The notes under the pieces are model-generated. The model searched no databases and was not told where the DNA came from. It saw nothing but the letters and a program-made list of their open reading frames with translations. A DNA stretch of 64,000 nucleotides from positions 186,001 to 250,000 of the forward strand of contig NZ_OXCQ01000001.1 of NCBI RefSeq assembly GCF_900411395.1. The letters are read 5' to 3'. The DNA is from Streptococcus sp. 596553 (GTDB taxonomy: Bacteria; Bacillota; Bacilli; Lactobacillales; Streptococcaceae). Both the position numbers and the translations under genes were made by a program. Of this stretch, positions 16,798-26,205 are shown one piece after another (position 1 is the stretch's first letter; each line of letters starts with the position of its first letter).

Positions 16798-18746
16798 AAA
16801 TTCAAGACCTATTGAGAAAAGATGTTATGTTGCTGGATTTGCAGGCAACTGAAAAAACAGCTGTCATCGAAGAGATGATTAAAAGCTTGACAGACCACGG
16901 TTATGTGACAGATTTTGAAACTTTTAAAGAAGGAATTTTGGCGCGTGAAGCTCTGACTTCTACAGGTTTGGGTGACGGAATCGCTATGCCTCATAGCAAA
17001 AACGCTGCTGTCAAAGAAGCGACAGTTCTCTTTGCCAAGTCAAACAAGGGTGTTGACTACGAGAGCTTGGATGGACAAGCAACCGACCTCTTCTTTATGA
17101 TTGCAGCTCCAGAAGGTGCCAATGATACTCACTTGGCTGCCTTGGCAGAATTGTCTCAATACTTGATGAAAGACGGCTTTGCTGATAAACTTCGTCAAGT
17201 AACATCAGCTGACCAAGTCATTGAACTTTTTGACCAAGCTTCAGAAAAAACTGAAGAGCCTGTTCAAGTACCTGCTAATGAAACTGGTGACTTTATCGTA
17301 GCTGTTACAGCTTGTACGACAGGTATTGCCCACACTTACATGGCCCAAGAAGCCCTTCAAAAAGTGGCTGCTGAAATGGGTGTTGGAATTAAGGTCGAAA
17401 CCAACGGTGCTAGCGGTGTTGGAAATCAACTAACTGCAGAAGATATCCGTAAGGCTAAAGCTGTTATCATCGCAGCAGACAAGGCCGTTGAAATGGATCG
17501 TTTCGATGGCAAACCATTGATCAATCGTCCGGTTGCTGACGGTATACGTAAGACAGAAGAGTTGATTAACTTGGCTCTTTCAGGAGATGCTGAAGTCTAC
17601 CGTGCCGCTAATGGTGCAAAAGCTGCAACAGCCTCTAACGAAAAACAAAGCCTTGGTGGTGCCTTCTACAAACACTTGATGAGTGGTGTCTCTCAAATGT
17701 TGCCATTCGTTATCGGTGGTGGTATCATGATTGCCCTTGCCTTCTTGATTGATGGTGCTTTGGGTGTTCCGAATGAAAACCTTGGTAGTCTTGGTTCCTA
17801 CCATGAACTAGCTTCTATGTTCATGAAAATTGGTGGAGCTGCCTTTGGTTTGATGCTTCCAGTCTTTGCAGGTTATGTTGCCTACTCTATTGCTGAAAAA
17901 CCAGGTTTGGTAGCAGGTTTCGTGGCTGGTGCTATTGCTAAAGAAGGTTTTGCCTTTGGTAAAATTCCTTATGCTGCAGGTGGTGAAGCAACTTCAACTC
18001 TTGCAGGTGTCTCATCTGGTTTCCTAGGTGCCCTTGTTGGTGGATTTATCGCAGGTGCTTTAGTTCTTGCTATCAAGAAATACGTTAAAGTTCCTCGTTC
18101 ACTTGAAGGTGCTAAATCAATCCTTCTCTTGCCACTTCTTGGAACAATCTTGACTGGATTTGTCATGCTAGCTGTTAACATCCCAATGGCAGCAATCAAC
18201 ACAGCTATGAATGATTTCCTTGGCGGTCTTGGAGGCGGTTCAGCTGTCCTTCTCGGTATCGTTCTTGGAGGAATGATGGCTGTCGATATGGGTGGACCAG
18301 TCAATAAAGCAGCTTATGTCTTTGGTACAGGTACGCTTGCAGCAACTGTTTCTTCAGGTGGTTCTGTGGCTATGGCAGCAGTTATGGCTGGAGGAATGGT
18401 GCCACCACTTGCAATCTTTGTCGCAACTCTTCTTTTCAAAGATAAATTTACTAAGGAAGAACGCAACTCTGGTTTGACAAATATCATCATGGGCTTGTCA
18501 TTTATCACTGAGGGAGCGATTCCATTTGGAGCTGCTGACCCAGCTCGTGCGATCCCAAGCTTCATTCTTGGTTCAGCAGTAGCAGGTGGCCTCGTTGGTC
18601 TTACTGGTATCAAACTCATGGCGCCACACGGAGGAATCTTCGTTATCGCGCTTACTTCAAATGCTCTTCTTTACCTCGTTTCTGTCTTGGTAGGAGCAAT
18701 CGTAAGTGGTGTGGTTTATGGTTACCTACGCAAACCACAAGCATAA
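16794..18746 (+). CDS. fruA: PTS fructose transporter EIIABC
   Basis: This 650-residue fusion imports fructose as fructose 1-phosphate. The EIIA domain spans about 1-150 with phospho-acceptor H67 (IAMPHSKNA). The EIIB domain spans about 165-270 with C174 (VTACTTGIAHTYMA). The EIIC membrane domain runs from about 290 to the end, with GGGIMIALAFLIDG, VDMGGPVNKAAY and TEGAIPFGAADP. The A-B-C order and length are normal for streptococcal FruA. It starts within the fruK stop codon. Confidence 0.96.
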   Translation: MKIQDLLRKDVMLLDLQATEKTAVIEEMIKSLTDHGYVTDFETFKEGILAREALTSTGLGDGIAMPHSKNAAVKEATVLFAKSNKGVDYESLDGQATDLFFMIAAPEGANDTHLAALAELSQYLMKDGFADKLRQVTSADQVIELFDQASEKTEEPVQVPANETGDFIVAVTACTTGIAHTYMAQEALQKVAAEMGVGIKVETNGASGVGNQLTAEDIRKAKAVIIAADKAVEMDRFDGKPLINRPVADGIRKTEELINLALSGDAEVYRAANGAKAATASNEKQSLGGAFYKHLMSGVSQMLPFVIGGGIMIALAFLIDGALGVPNENLGSLGSYHELASMFMKIGGAAFGLMLPVFAGYVAYSIAEKPGLVAGFVAGAIAKEGFAFGKIPYAAGGEATSTLAGVSSGFLGALVGGFIAGALVLAIKKYVKVPRSLEGAKSILLLPLLGTILTGFVMLAVNIPMAAINTAMNDFLGGLGGGSAVLLGIVLGGMMAVDMGGPVNKAAYVFGTGTLAATVSSGGSVAMAAVMAGGMVPPLAIFVATLLFKDKFTKEERNSGLTNIIMGLSFITEGAIPFGAADPARAIPSFILGSAVAGGLVGLTGIKLMAPHGGIFVIALTSNALLYLVSVLVGAIVSGVVYGYLRKPQA

Positions 18747-18765
18747 AAATTAGATAGAAAATAAA

Positions 18766-18795
18766 AAGATTGGACCGTTTGGTGCAGTCTTTTTT
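18766..18795 (+). terminator. fru terminator, first of two identical copies
   Basis: AAAAAGATTG pairs with CAGTCTTTTT and inner ACC with GGT, followed by a T-run. The 29 bases 18766-18794 recur exactly at 19727-19755, on the other side of the next gene. Confidence 0.85.
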
Positions 18796-18802
18796 AAAGA
18801 AT

Positions 18803-18831
18803 TTGACAAACAAGTTTTTGAATGATATTCT
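18803..18831 (+). promoter_or_regulatory. Promoter of the terminator-flanked gene
   Basis: Consensus TTGACA (18803-18808), exactly 17 bp, TATTCT (18826-18831) with TGA upstream. It starts 8 bp after the first terminator copy. Confidence 0.8.
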
Positions 18832-18877
18832 AAAATAAAACTCATAGAAATGAAAAAACATAATGAGAGTATTTTAA

Positions 18878-19657
18878 ATGAATATAATTGAATTTATTCT
18901 GGATTTGGATTGGAAGAAGATAGTAGAATCAATTTTATCAGCTCTATTAGCTTCTGGAATAATCGGTGGTTTTGGTTACTTAGTGACGAAAAAAATTACA
19001 AGAGATTTTCGTATTGCAGAAGAAATGAAATCGTATGGATTTAAAGGTGTAGTGGCAAAGAAAAAGCATTCGACTAGAGAGATTAAAAAGTTATGTAAAA
19101 ATACTAAAAGATTGGATTTACTTTTTATATCAGGTATTGATTTTTTTTCGGAAAATAGAACTGTATTAGAGAATGCTATGAATAATGGAATGAAAATTCG
19201 TTTTTTGTGTTCTCAGATCTATACCAATTTTTTATCAGATTTAGAGAAACTTGAGGATAAAGAAGGGTTGCGAAAGTCTGACACAAATATTAGTATCGAA
19301 ATTGAAGATGTGACTAAAAAATATAGTAAATATATAGAAAGTGGACAAATGGAAATTCGCTATTATTCAACACAATATCGTTTGCCGTTTATGTTGGTTT
19401 ATAAAAAAAAGAAAAATATGAAGATGACAAAGGCTTTTTTAAGAGTTACTCTGCCTCCATATAATTGGGAGACCAATTTTGTGTTGATAGGTGAACGTAA
19501 AACTACTAAAAAAGATGACTTTTTTAAAACTAATAATGATGAAATAGATTTCATTTCTATGATGGAAAAACATTTCGATTGTGTTTGGGAAGTTGCGGAT
19601 AGGGAAATAGATAGAAAACAAGAAATAAAAAATACAAATTTCGAAGTGAAATCTTAA
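18878..19657 (+). CDS. Membrane-anchored protein of unknown function (PLD-like fold suspected)
   Basis: I do not recognise this 259-residue protein with confidence. Residues about 18-38 form one transmembrane helix (SALLASGIIGGFGYLVT). A basic cytosolic region with an alternating alpha/beta pattern follows: RLDLLFISGIDFF, then VLENAMNNGMKIRFLCSQ, and a C-terminal HFDCVWEVAD. That layout recalls phospholipase-D-like domains without the HKD motif, which occur in some defence and signalling proteins; this is inference from pattern only. The gene is clearly more AT-rich than its neighbours, has a near-consensus promoter, and is bracketed by two identical 29-bp terminators. That suggests insertion between fruA and ftsK. 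The ribosome binding site is weak (GAGAG). Confidence 0.75.
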   Translation: MNIIEFILDLDWKKIVESILSALLASGIIGGFGYLVTKKITRDFRIAEEMKSYGFKGVVAKKKHSTREIKKLCKNTKRLDLLFISGIDFFSENRTVLENAMNNGMKIRFLCSQIYTNFLSDLEKLEDKEGLRKSDTNISIEIEDVTKKYSKYIESGQMEIRYYSTQYRLPFMLVYKKKKNMKMTKAFLRVTLPPYNWETNFVLIGERKTTKKDDFFKTNNDEIDFISMMEKHFDCVWEVADREIDRKQEIKNTNFEVKS

Positions 19658-19726
19658 AAATCTAAACTTTGAGACTTTGCTTATTTAAATATAATAACAA
19701 TTACTTTGAATATAATCATGATAAAG

Positions 19727-19755
19727 AAGATTGGACCGTTTGGTGCAGTCTTTTT
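19727..19755 (+). repeat. Second copy of the 29-bp terminator
   Basis: Bases 19727-19755 are identical to 18766-18794 (961-bp period). It is a complete hairpin plus T-run and ends transcription of the gene at 18878-19657. Confidence 0.9.
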
Positions 19756-19780
19756 CTCTTTTCGAAATGCCTGTGAAATA

Positions 19781-19795
19781 TGGTATAATAGAAGA
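19781..19795 (+). promoter_or_regulatory. ftsK extended -10 promoter, leaderless start
   Basis: TGGTATAAT (19781-19789) ends 6 nt before the ATG at 19796, with no Shine-Dalgarno sequence. Confidence 0.8.
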
Positions 19796-22099
19796 ATGGC
19801 AAACAAGAATACAAGTAAAACAAGACGGAGACCGTCTAAAGCAGAACTCGAAAGAAAAGAAGCGATTCAACGAATGTTGATTTCGCTAGGAATCGCACTT
19901 TTATTGATTTTCGCAGCCTTCAAATTAGGGGCTGCAGGTATCACCCTTTACAATTTAATACGCTTGCTGGTGGGTAGCCTAGCTTATCTGGCCATATTCG
20001 GCCTATTAATCTACCTCTTCTTTTTCAAGTGGATACGAAAACAGGAAGGACTCTTATCTGGCTTTTTCACCATATTTGCTGGCTTACTCTTGATTTTTGA
20101 GGCCTACTTGGTTTGGAAATATGGTTTGGACAAGTCTGTTCTAAAAGGGACCATGGCTCAGGTTGTGACGGATTTGACTGGTTTTCGAACGACCAGTTTT
20201 GCTGGAGGGGGCTTGATTGGGGTCGCTCTTTATATTCCAACCGCCTTTCTCTTTTCAAATATCGGCACTTACTTTATTGGTTCTATCTTGATTTTAGTGG
20301 GTGCCCTCCTAGTCAGTCCTTGGTCTGTTTATGATATTGCTGAATTTTTCAGCAGAGGATTTGCCAAATGGCGAGAAGGACATGAGCGTCGAAAAGAGGA
20401 ACGCTTTGTCAAACAAGAAGAAAAAGCTCGCCAAAAGGCTGAGGAGGAGGCTAGATTAGAACAAGAAGAGGCTGAAAAAGCCTTACTCGATTTGCCTCCT
20501 GTTGATATGGAAACGGGTGAAATTCTGACTGATGATGTTGTGCTTGACGCTCCACCTTTTCCAGAAGAAGACTGGGTGGAACCAGAAATCATCCTACCTC
20601 AAGCTGAACTTGAATTCGCTGAACAGGAAGATGGCTCTGATGACGAAGATGTTCAGGTCGATTTTTCAGCCAAAGAAGCCCTCGAATACAAACTTCCAAG
20701 CTTACAACTCTTTGCCCCAGATAAACCCAAGGATCAGTCTAAAGAGAAGAAAATCGTCCGGGAAAATATCAAAATCCTAGAAGAAACCTTTGCTAGCTTT
20801 GGTATCAAGGTAACAGTTGAACGGGCTGAAATTGGGCCATCAGTGACCAAGTATGAAGTCAAGCCAGCAGTAGGTGTACGGGTCAATCGCATTTCCAATC
20901 TAGCAGATGACCTCGCTCTAGCCTTAGCTGCCAAGGATGTCCGAATCGAAGCACCTATCCCAGGGAAATCCTTAGTTGGAATCGAAGTACCCAACTCTGA
21001 GATTGCGACTGTATCCTTCCGCGAACTATGGGAACAATCTCAAACGAAAGCAGAAAATCTCTTGGAAATTCCTTTAGGGAAGGCTGTTAATGGAACCGCA
21101 AGAGCTTTTGACCTTTCTAAAATGCCCCACTTGCTAGTTGCAGGTTCAACGGGTTCAGGGAAGTCAGTAGCTGTTAACGGCATTATCGCTAGCATCCTCA
21201 TGAAGGCGAGACCTGACCAAGTTAAATTTATGATGGTGGACCCCAAGATGGTTGAGTTGTCTGTTTACAATGACATTCCTCATCTCTTGATTCCAGTTGT
21301 GACCAATCCACGCAAGGCTAGCAAGGCCCTGCAAAAGGTTGTGGATGAAATGGAAAATCGTTATGAACTCTTTGCCAAGGTGGGAGTTCGGAATATTGCA
21401 GGCTTTAATGCCAAGGTAGAAGAGTTCAATGCCCAGTCTGAGTACAAGCAGGTTCCGTTACCGCTCATTGTCGTGATTGTGGATGAGTTGGCTGACCTCA
21501 TGATGGTGGCCAGCAAGGAAGTGGAAGATGCTATCATCCGTCTTGGACAGAAGGCGCGTGCTGCAGGTATCCACATGATTCTTGCAACTCAGCGTCCATC
21601 CGTTGATGTCATTTCTGGTCTGATCAAGGCCAATGTCCCATCTCGAGTGGCTTTTGCGGTATCATCAGGTACAGATTCCCGTACGATTTTGGATGAAAAT
21701 GGAGCTGAGAAACTACTTGGTCGAGGAGATATGCTCTTTAAACCAATCGATGAAAATCATCCTGTTCGTCTCCAAGGCTCCTTTATCTCGGATGATGATG
21801 TTGAACGCATCGTAAACTTTATCAAAGCTCAGGCAGATGCGGACTACGATGAGAGTTTTGATCCAGGTGAGGTTTCTGAAAATGAAGGTGAATTTTCAGA
21901 TGGTGAATCTGGTGGAGATCCGCTTTTTGAAGAAGCCAAAGCTTTAGTCATTGAGACCCAGAAAGCCAGCGCATCCATGATTCAGCGTCGTTTGTCAGTT
22001 GGATTTAACCGTGCGACCCGCCTCATGGAAGAACTTGAGATGGCAGGTGTCATCGGTCCAGCTGAAGGTACCAAACCAAGAAAAGTATTGCAGCAATAA
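19796..22099 (+). CDS. ftsK: DNA translocase FtsK/SpoIIIE
   Basis: This 767-residue septal DNA pump moves chromosome ends through the closing septum. A basic N-terminus is followed by four transmembrane segments (about residues 25-165), an acidic and Glu-rich linker, then the RecA-like motor. Walker A is AGSTGSGKS, Walker B is [13 protein letters not shown], followed by [11 protein letters not shown]. The C-terminal gamma winged-helix domain carries [23 protein letters not shown]. The start is ATG at 19796 ([12 protein letters not shown]). A longer in-frame reading from 19706 would begin upstream of the promoter's start site and is rejected. The mRNA is probably leaderless. Confidence 0.95.
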   Translation: MANKNTSKTRRRPSKAELERKEAIQRMLISLGIALLLIFAAFKLGAAGITLYNLIRLLVGSLAYLAIFGLLIYLFFFKWIRKQEGLLSGFFTIFAGLLLIFEAYLVWKYGLDKSVLKGTMAQVVTDLTGFRTTSFAGGGLIGVALYIPTAFLFSNIGTYFIGSILILVGALLVSPWSVYDIAEFFSRGFAKWREGHERRKEERFVKQEEKARQKAEEEARLEQEEAEKALLDLPPVDMETGEILTDDVVLDAPPFPEEDWVEPEIILPQAELEFAEQEDGSDDEDVQVDFSAKEALEYKLPSLQLFAPDKPKDQSKEKKIVRENIKILEETFASFGIKVTVERAEIGPSVTKYEVKPAVGVRVNRISNLADDLALALAAKDVRIEAPIPGKSLVGIEVPNSEIATVSFRELWEQSQTKAENLLEIPLGKAVNGTARAFDLSKMPHLLVAGSTGSGKSVAVNGIIASILMKARPDQVKFMMVDPKMVELSVYNDIPHLLIPVVTNPRKASKALQKVVDEMENRYELFAKVGVRNIAGFNAKVEEFNAQSEYKQVPLPLIVVIVDELADLMMVASKEVEDAIIRLGQKARAAGIHMILATQRPSVDVISGLIKANVPSRVAFAVSSGTDSRTILDENGAEKLLGRGDMLFKPIDENHPVRLQGSFISDDDVERIVNFIKAQADADYDESFDPGEVSENEGEFSDGESGGDPLFEEAKALVIETQKASASMIQRRLSVGFNRATRLMEELEMAGVIGPAEGTKPRKVLQQ

Positions 22100-22137
22100 A
22101 AAATAGCTTCTTTCCAAATTTGGAAGGAAGCTATTTT
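22100..22137 (+). terminator. Terminator of ftsK
   Basis: AAAATAGCTTC (22100-22110) pairs with GAAGCTATTTT (22127-22137), with inner TTCCAA/TGGAA pairing. It starts directly after the ftsK stop and may work both ways. Confidence 0.88.
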
Positions 22138-22156
22138 ACTGGCTATTGATTACTTT

Positions 22157-22305
22157 TATACTCTTCGAAAATCTCTTCAAACCACGTCAGCTTCGCCTTG
22201 CCGTATATATGTGACTGACTTCGTCAGTCTTATCTACAACCTCAAAACAGTGTTTTGAGCAGCCTATGGCTAGCTTCCTAGTTTGCTCTTTGATTTTCAT
22301 TGAGT
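22157..22305 (+). repeat. BOX element (boxA-boxB-boxC)
   Basis: A 149-bp BOX in the boxA-to-boxC direction, starting TATACTCTTCGAAAATC and ending GATTTTCATTGAG. It has one boxB. The boxC end overlaps the 3' end of the minus-strand gene and supplies that gene's last codons and TGA stop. Confidence 0.93.
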
Positions 22306-22722
22306 TTTGTTTTCTGAAGTTGGAGTAGTGGACTGTTTTTCATTTTCAGTAGCAGGTTTACTTGGAGTAGGAGTAGAAGAATCCTGAGTTGATGCTTTCT
22401 GCTCTTCTTTTTTCTCTTCCTTGACGCTGGATTTTGTCGTTTCTTCTTGTTGTGTTTTTTCTTGACTAGTATTATTTTCCTTATTGGGACTAGTATTTTC
22501 CTGAGGGGATTCCTTTTGAATTTCTTTGACAATGGTTGTCGTCTGGTTTGTCGTAGGTTCTTTTTTAGTATTTTTGTTATTATCCAAGGCGTTCATGATC
22601 GTGATACTTGCGGTAATCAAGCCAAGGATACTAGCGATAGTAGCAACGGTTTTTTGAAAGACAGTAAATCCTTTTTTGATGTGTTCTGTTTTTGGTTTTG
22701 AAGTTCTACGATAATTAGACAT
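22297..22722 (-). CDS. Single-pass membrane protein with low-complexity tail (DUF6556-like)
   Basis: This 141-residue protein has a basic N-terminus, one transmembrane helix at about 22-45 (VFQKTVATIASILGLITASITIM), then about 90 residues rich in Thr, Lys, Glu, Gln and Ser (many TTx, KEE and PTP runs). The tail is probably extracellular and disordered. I believe it belongs to a streptococcal family listed as DUF6556, with no known function. The start has a strong AAAGGAGAG and a minus-strand TATAAT about 22 bp upstream. The reading frame ends inside the adjacent BOX element, so the C-terminus may differ from orthologues without the BOX. Confidence 0.8.
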   Translation of the reverse strand: MSNYRRTSKPKTEHIKKGFTVFQKTVATIASILGLITASITIMNALDNNKNTKKEPTTNQTTTIVKEIQKESPQENTSPNKENNTSQEKTQQEETTKSSVKEEKKEEQKASTQDSSTPTPSKPATENEKQSTTPTSENKTQ

Positions 22723-22822
22723 GCATTCTCTCCTTTGATTAAAATTTATTATACCTCATTTCTTTAAAAAAATCTTAAAAAAAGAGGAATTGCCCTTTCT
22801 TGTCGCAAGCTCCGTTTCATGA

Positions 22823-22828
22823 TACAAT
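22823..22828 (+). promoter_or_regulatory. Promoter of the iscS-thiI pair
   Basis: TTGTCG (22800-22805), 17 bp, then TACAAT (22823-22828) with upstream TG. It lies 32 bp before the desulfurase start. Confidence 0.65.
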
Positions 22829-22860
22829 AGAAGAAGTGATTTTAGAAAGCGTGAGAAAAC

Positions 22861-24003
22861 ATGATTTACTTTGATAATTCGGCGACGACCAAGCCCTATC
22901 CTGAAGCACTTGAAACCTATATGCAGGTTGCTTCAAAAATTTTAGGAAATCCATCTAGTCTCCATCGTTTGGGAGACCAAGCAACACGAATTTTAGATGC
23001 TTCCCGTCAGCAAATTGCAGATTTAATCGGTAAGAAAAGCGATGAAATCTTCTTTACTTCTGGTGGGACAGAAGGAGATAACTGGGTCATCAAGGGTGTG
23101 GCCTTTGAAAAAGCTCGGTTTGGCAAGCACATCATTGTATCAGCCGTTGAACATCCAGCAGTTAAGGAATCAGCCCTCTGGCTGAAAAGTCAAGGATTTG
23201 AAGTGGATTTGGCTCCAGTAGATGAGAAAGGATTTGTCGATGTTGAGGCGCTAGCAGATTTGATACGACCAGAGACGACCCTCGTTTCCATCATGGCAGT
23301 TAACAATGAAATCGGCTCTGTTCAGCCCATTGAGGCTATTTCAGAACTGTTAGCAGACAAGCCGACTATTTCCTTTCATGTCGATGCGGTTCAGGCACTT
23401 GCCAAGATTCCTACTGAAAAATATCTGACAGAACGAGTGGATTTCGCGACCTTCTCTAGTCACAAGTTTCACGGAGTTCGAGGTGTTGGATTTGTCTATA
23501 TCAAGTCTGGCAAGAAGATTAAGCCTCTTTTAACAGGTGGTGGTCAGGAGCGTGATTATCGCTCGACAACTGAAAATGTGGCAGGGATTGCAGCGACAGC
23601 CAAGGCTCTCCGTTTGTCTATGGAAAAGCTAGATTTCTTTACTAGTAAGACAGGACAGATGAAGGCAGTGATTCGCCAAGCTCTTTTAGATTATCCAGAT
23701 ATATTTGTCTTTTCAGATGAGGAAGACTTTGCCCCTCATATCCTGACTTTTGGAATCAAGGGTGTTCGTGGTGAAGTCATCGTTCATGCTTTTGAAGACT
23801 ATGATATTTTCATCTCAACGACCTCAGCTTGTTCGTCCAAGGCTGGGAAACCTGCAGGCACCTTGATTGCAATGGGAGTGGATAAAGATAAGGCCCAGTC
23901 AGCTGTGCGTCTTAGTCTAGACCTTGATAATGATATGAGTCAGGTCGAGCAGTTTTTGACCAAGTTAAAATTAATTTACAACCAAACTAGAAAAGTAAGA
24001 TAG
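22861..24003 (+). CDS. iscS: Cysteine desulfurase (IscS/NifS type)
   Basis: This 380-residue group I PLP enzyme differs from the SufS in the same window. The PLP lysine is K202 ([10 protein letters not shown]). The catalytic cysteine is C324 in the longer [13 protein letters not shown] loop typical of IscS. EHPAVKES and HVDAVQA line the cofactor. It sits 8 bp before thiI, so its most likely job is donating sulfur for tRNA 4-thiouridine. The ATG at 22861 lacks a strong ribosome binding site (only GTGAG). A TTG just upstream is not supported. Confidence 0.93.
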   Translation: MIYFDNSATTKPYPEALETYMQVASKILGNPSSLHRLGDQATRILDASRQQIADLIGKKSDEIFFTSGGTEGDNWVIKGVAFEKARFGKHIIVSAVEHPAVKESALWLKSQGFEVDLAPVDEKGFVDVEALADLIRPETTLVSIMAVNNEIGSVQPIEAISELLADKPTISFHVDAVQALAKIPTEKYLTERVDFATFSSHKFHGVRGVGFVYIKSGKKIKPLLTGGGQERDYRSTTENVAGIAATAKALRLSMEKLDFFTSKTGQMKAVIRQALLDYPDIFVFSDEEDFAPHILTFGIKGVRGEVIVHAFEDYDIFISTTSACSSKAGKPAGTLIAMGVDKDKAQSAVRLSLDLDNDMSQVEQFLTKLKLIYNQTRKVR

Positions 24004-24011
24004 GAGCATTC

Positions 24012-25226
24012 ATGCAGTATTCAGAAATTATGATTCGCTACGGTGAGCTGTCAACCAAGGGTAAAAATCGTATGCGTTTCATCAATAAACTTCGCAATAA
24101 TATTTCAGACGTTTTGTCTATCTATCCCCAAGTTAAGGTAACGGCAGATCGCGACCGTGCCCATGCTTACCTCAATGGAGCAGATTACACAGCAGTTGCA
24201 GAATCACTTAAGCAAGTCTTTGGAATTCAAAACTTTTCCCCTGTTTATAAGGTTGAAAAATCTGTAGAAGTTTTGAAGTCTTCTGTCCAAGAGATTATGC
24301 AGGACATCTACAAGGAAGGTATGACCTTTAAGATTTCTAGCAAGCGTAGCGACCACAACTTTGAACTCGACAGTCGTGAACTCAACCAAACTCTTGGAGG
24401 AGCTGTTTTTGAAGCTATTCCAAATGTGCAAGCTCAAATGAAAAGTCCTGACATCAATCTTCAGGTGGAGATTCGTGAAGAAGCTGCTTATATTTCTTAT
24501 GAAACCGTTCGAGGGGCAGGTGGATTACCAGTGGGAACTTCTGGTAAGGGCATGCTCATGTTGTCAGGGGGAATCGATTCCCCTGTAGCTGGCTATCTAG
24601 CGCTTAAACGAGGGGTAGATATAGAGGCAGTTCACTTTGCCAGCCCACCTTACACGAGTCCTGGTGCTCTTAAAAAAGCCCAAGATTTGACCCGTAAATT
24701 AACCAAGTTTGGGGGAAATATTCAGTTTATCGAGGTGCCTTTCACTGAGATTCAAGAGGAAATCAAGGCTAAGGCGCCAGAAGCCTATCTCATGACCTTG
24801 ACGCGTCGCTTTATGATGCGGATTACCGACCGTATTCGTGAGGTACGAAATGGTTTGGTTATTATCAATGGGGAAAGTCTTGGTCAAGTCGCTAGCCAAA
24901 CTCTTGAAAGCATGCAGGCTATTAACGCTGTGACCAACACTCCAATTATTCGTCCAGTTGTGACAATGGATAAGTTGGAAATCATTGACATTGCTCAGGA
25001 AATCGATACCTTTGACATTTCAATTCAACCGTTTGAAGACTGTTGTACGATTTTTGCGCCAGATCGTCCTAAGACCAATCCTAAGATTAAGAATGCAGAG
25101 CAGTATGAAGCACGTATGGATGTTGAAGGTTTAGTTGAGCGAGCTGTGGCTGGAATCATGATTACTGAGATTACACCGCAGGCTGAAAAAGATGAAGTGG
25201 ATGACTTGATTGACAATCTTCTCTAA
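24012..25226 (+). CDS. thiI: tRNA 4-thiouridine synthase ThiI
   Basis: This 404-residue enzyme thiolates U8 of tRNA. An N-terminal ferredoxin-like plus THUMP region covers about 1-165. The PP-loop ATPase motif SGGIDS is at 185-190, followed by [23 protein letters not shown] holds a conserved cysteine late in the protein. The C-terminal rhodanese domain of E. coli ThiI is absent, as usual in Firmicutes, so persulfide probably comes directly from the neighbouring desulfurase. TAGGAG at 24001-24006 precedes the ATG. Confidence 0.95.
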   Translation: MQYSEIMIRYGELSTKGKNRMRFINKLRNNISDVLSIYPQVKVTADRDRAHAYLNGADYTAVAESLKQVFGIQNFSPVYKVEKSVEVLKSSVQEIMQDIYKEGMTFKISSKRSDHNFELDSRELNQTLGGAVFEAIPNVQAQMKSPDINLQVEIREEAAYISYETVRGAGGLPVGTSGKGMLMLSGGIDSPVAGYLALKRGVDIEAVHFASPPYTSPGALKKAQDLTRKLTKFGGNIQFIEVPFTEIQEEIKAKAPEAYLMTLTRRFMMRITDRIREVRNGLVIINGESLGQVASQTLESMQAINAVTNTPIIRPVVTMDKLEIIDIAQEIDTFDISIQPFEDCCTIFAPDRPKTNPKIKNAEQYEARMDVEGLVERAVAGIMITEITPQAEKDEVDDLIDNLL

Positions 25227-25260
25227 TCAGAAAATCCAGAAGAATTTAGAAAAATAGATG

Positions 25261-25310
25261 AAAAAGTTAGTTTTTAATTCCAAAAGTGGAAGCAAAACTA
25301 ACTTTTTTTC
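25261..25310 (+). terminator. Terminator of thiI
   Basis: AAAAAGTTAGTTTT (25261-25274) pairs with AAAACTAACTTTTT (25294-25307), with an inner TTCCA/TGGAA stem and a T-run. Confidence 0.92.
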
Positions 25311-25362
25311 TATAATTGTGATATAATAAAATAAAATTTTGAATATAGAGAGTTTTCTGACA

Positions 25363-26187
25363 ATGAATCAATCTTACTTTTATTTAAAAATGAAAGAACA
25401 CAAACTCAAGGTTCCTTATACAGGTAAGGAACGCCGTGTGCGTGTTCTTCTTCCTAAAGATTATGAGAAAGACACGGATCGTTCCTATCCTGTTGTATAC
25501 TTTCATGACGGGCAAAATGTTTTTTATAGCAAGGAGTCTTTCATTGGTCATTCATGGAAGATTATTCCAGCTATTAAGCGTAATCCTGATATCAGTCGCA
25601 TGATTGTCGTTGCTATTGATAATGATGGTATGGGGCGGATGAATGAGTATGCGGCTTGGAAGTTCCAAGAATCTCCTATTCCAGGGCAGCAATTTGGCGG
25701 CAAGGGTGTGGAGTATGCCGAGTTTGTCATGGAGGTGGTTAAGCCTTTTATCGATGAAACTTATCGTACAAAAGCAGACCACCAGCATACAGCTATGATT
25801 GGTTCCTCACTAGGAGGCAATATTACCCAGTTTATCGGTTTGGAATACCAAGACCAAATTGGTTGCTTGGGCGTCTTTTCATCTGCCAACTGGCTCCACC
25901 AAGAAGCCTTTAACCGCTATATCGAGCGTCAGCAACTATCGCCTGACCAGCGCATCTTCATCTATGTGGGAACGGAAGAAGCGGATGATACAGACAAGAC
26001 CTTGATGGCTGGCAATATCAAACAAGCCTATATCGACTCATCGCTTCGCTATTACCATGATTTGATAGCAGGGGGAGTACACTTGGGCAATCTTGTTTTG
26101 AAAGTTCAGTCTGGTGCCATCCATAGTGAAATTCCTTGGTCGGAGAATTTACCAGACTGTCTGAGATTTTTTGCAGAAAACTGGTAA
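25363..26187 (+). CDS. Esterase-family alpha/beta hydrolase
   Basis: This 274-residue hydrolase resembles the esterase D/COG2819 group. The nucleophile elbow is GSSLGG (around residue 152 from this start), preceded by VVYFHDGQNVFYS, and a C-terminal IHSEIPW histidine completes a plausible triad. There is no signal peptide, so it acts in the cytosol. The start is uncertain. ATG at 25363 follows AGAGAG with 10-nt spacing; a TTG at 25339 in frame would add eight residues and sits only 11 nt after the extended -10 TGATATAAT (25319-25327). It begins a three-gene operon with a second esterase and an ATP-grasp enzyme. Confidence 0.8.
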   Translation: MNQSYFYLKMKEHKLKVPYTGKERRVRVLLPKDYEKDTDRSYPVVYFHDGQNVFYSKESFIGHSWKIIPAIKRNPDISRMIVVAIDNDGMGRMNEYAAWKFQESPIPGQQFGGKGVEYAEFVMEVVKPFIDETYRTKADHQHTAMIGSSLGGNITQFIGLEYQDQIGCLGVFSSANWLHQEAFNRYIERQQLSPDQRIFIYVGTEEADDTDKTLMAGNIKQAYIDSSLRYYHDLIAGGVHLGNLVLKVQSGAIHSEIPWSENLPDCLRFFAENW

Positions 26188-26205
26188 AGTAAGAAAGGAG
26201 AAAAT

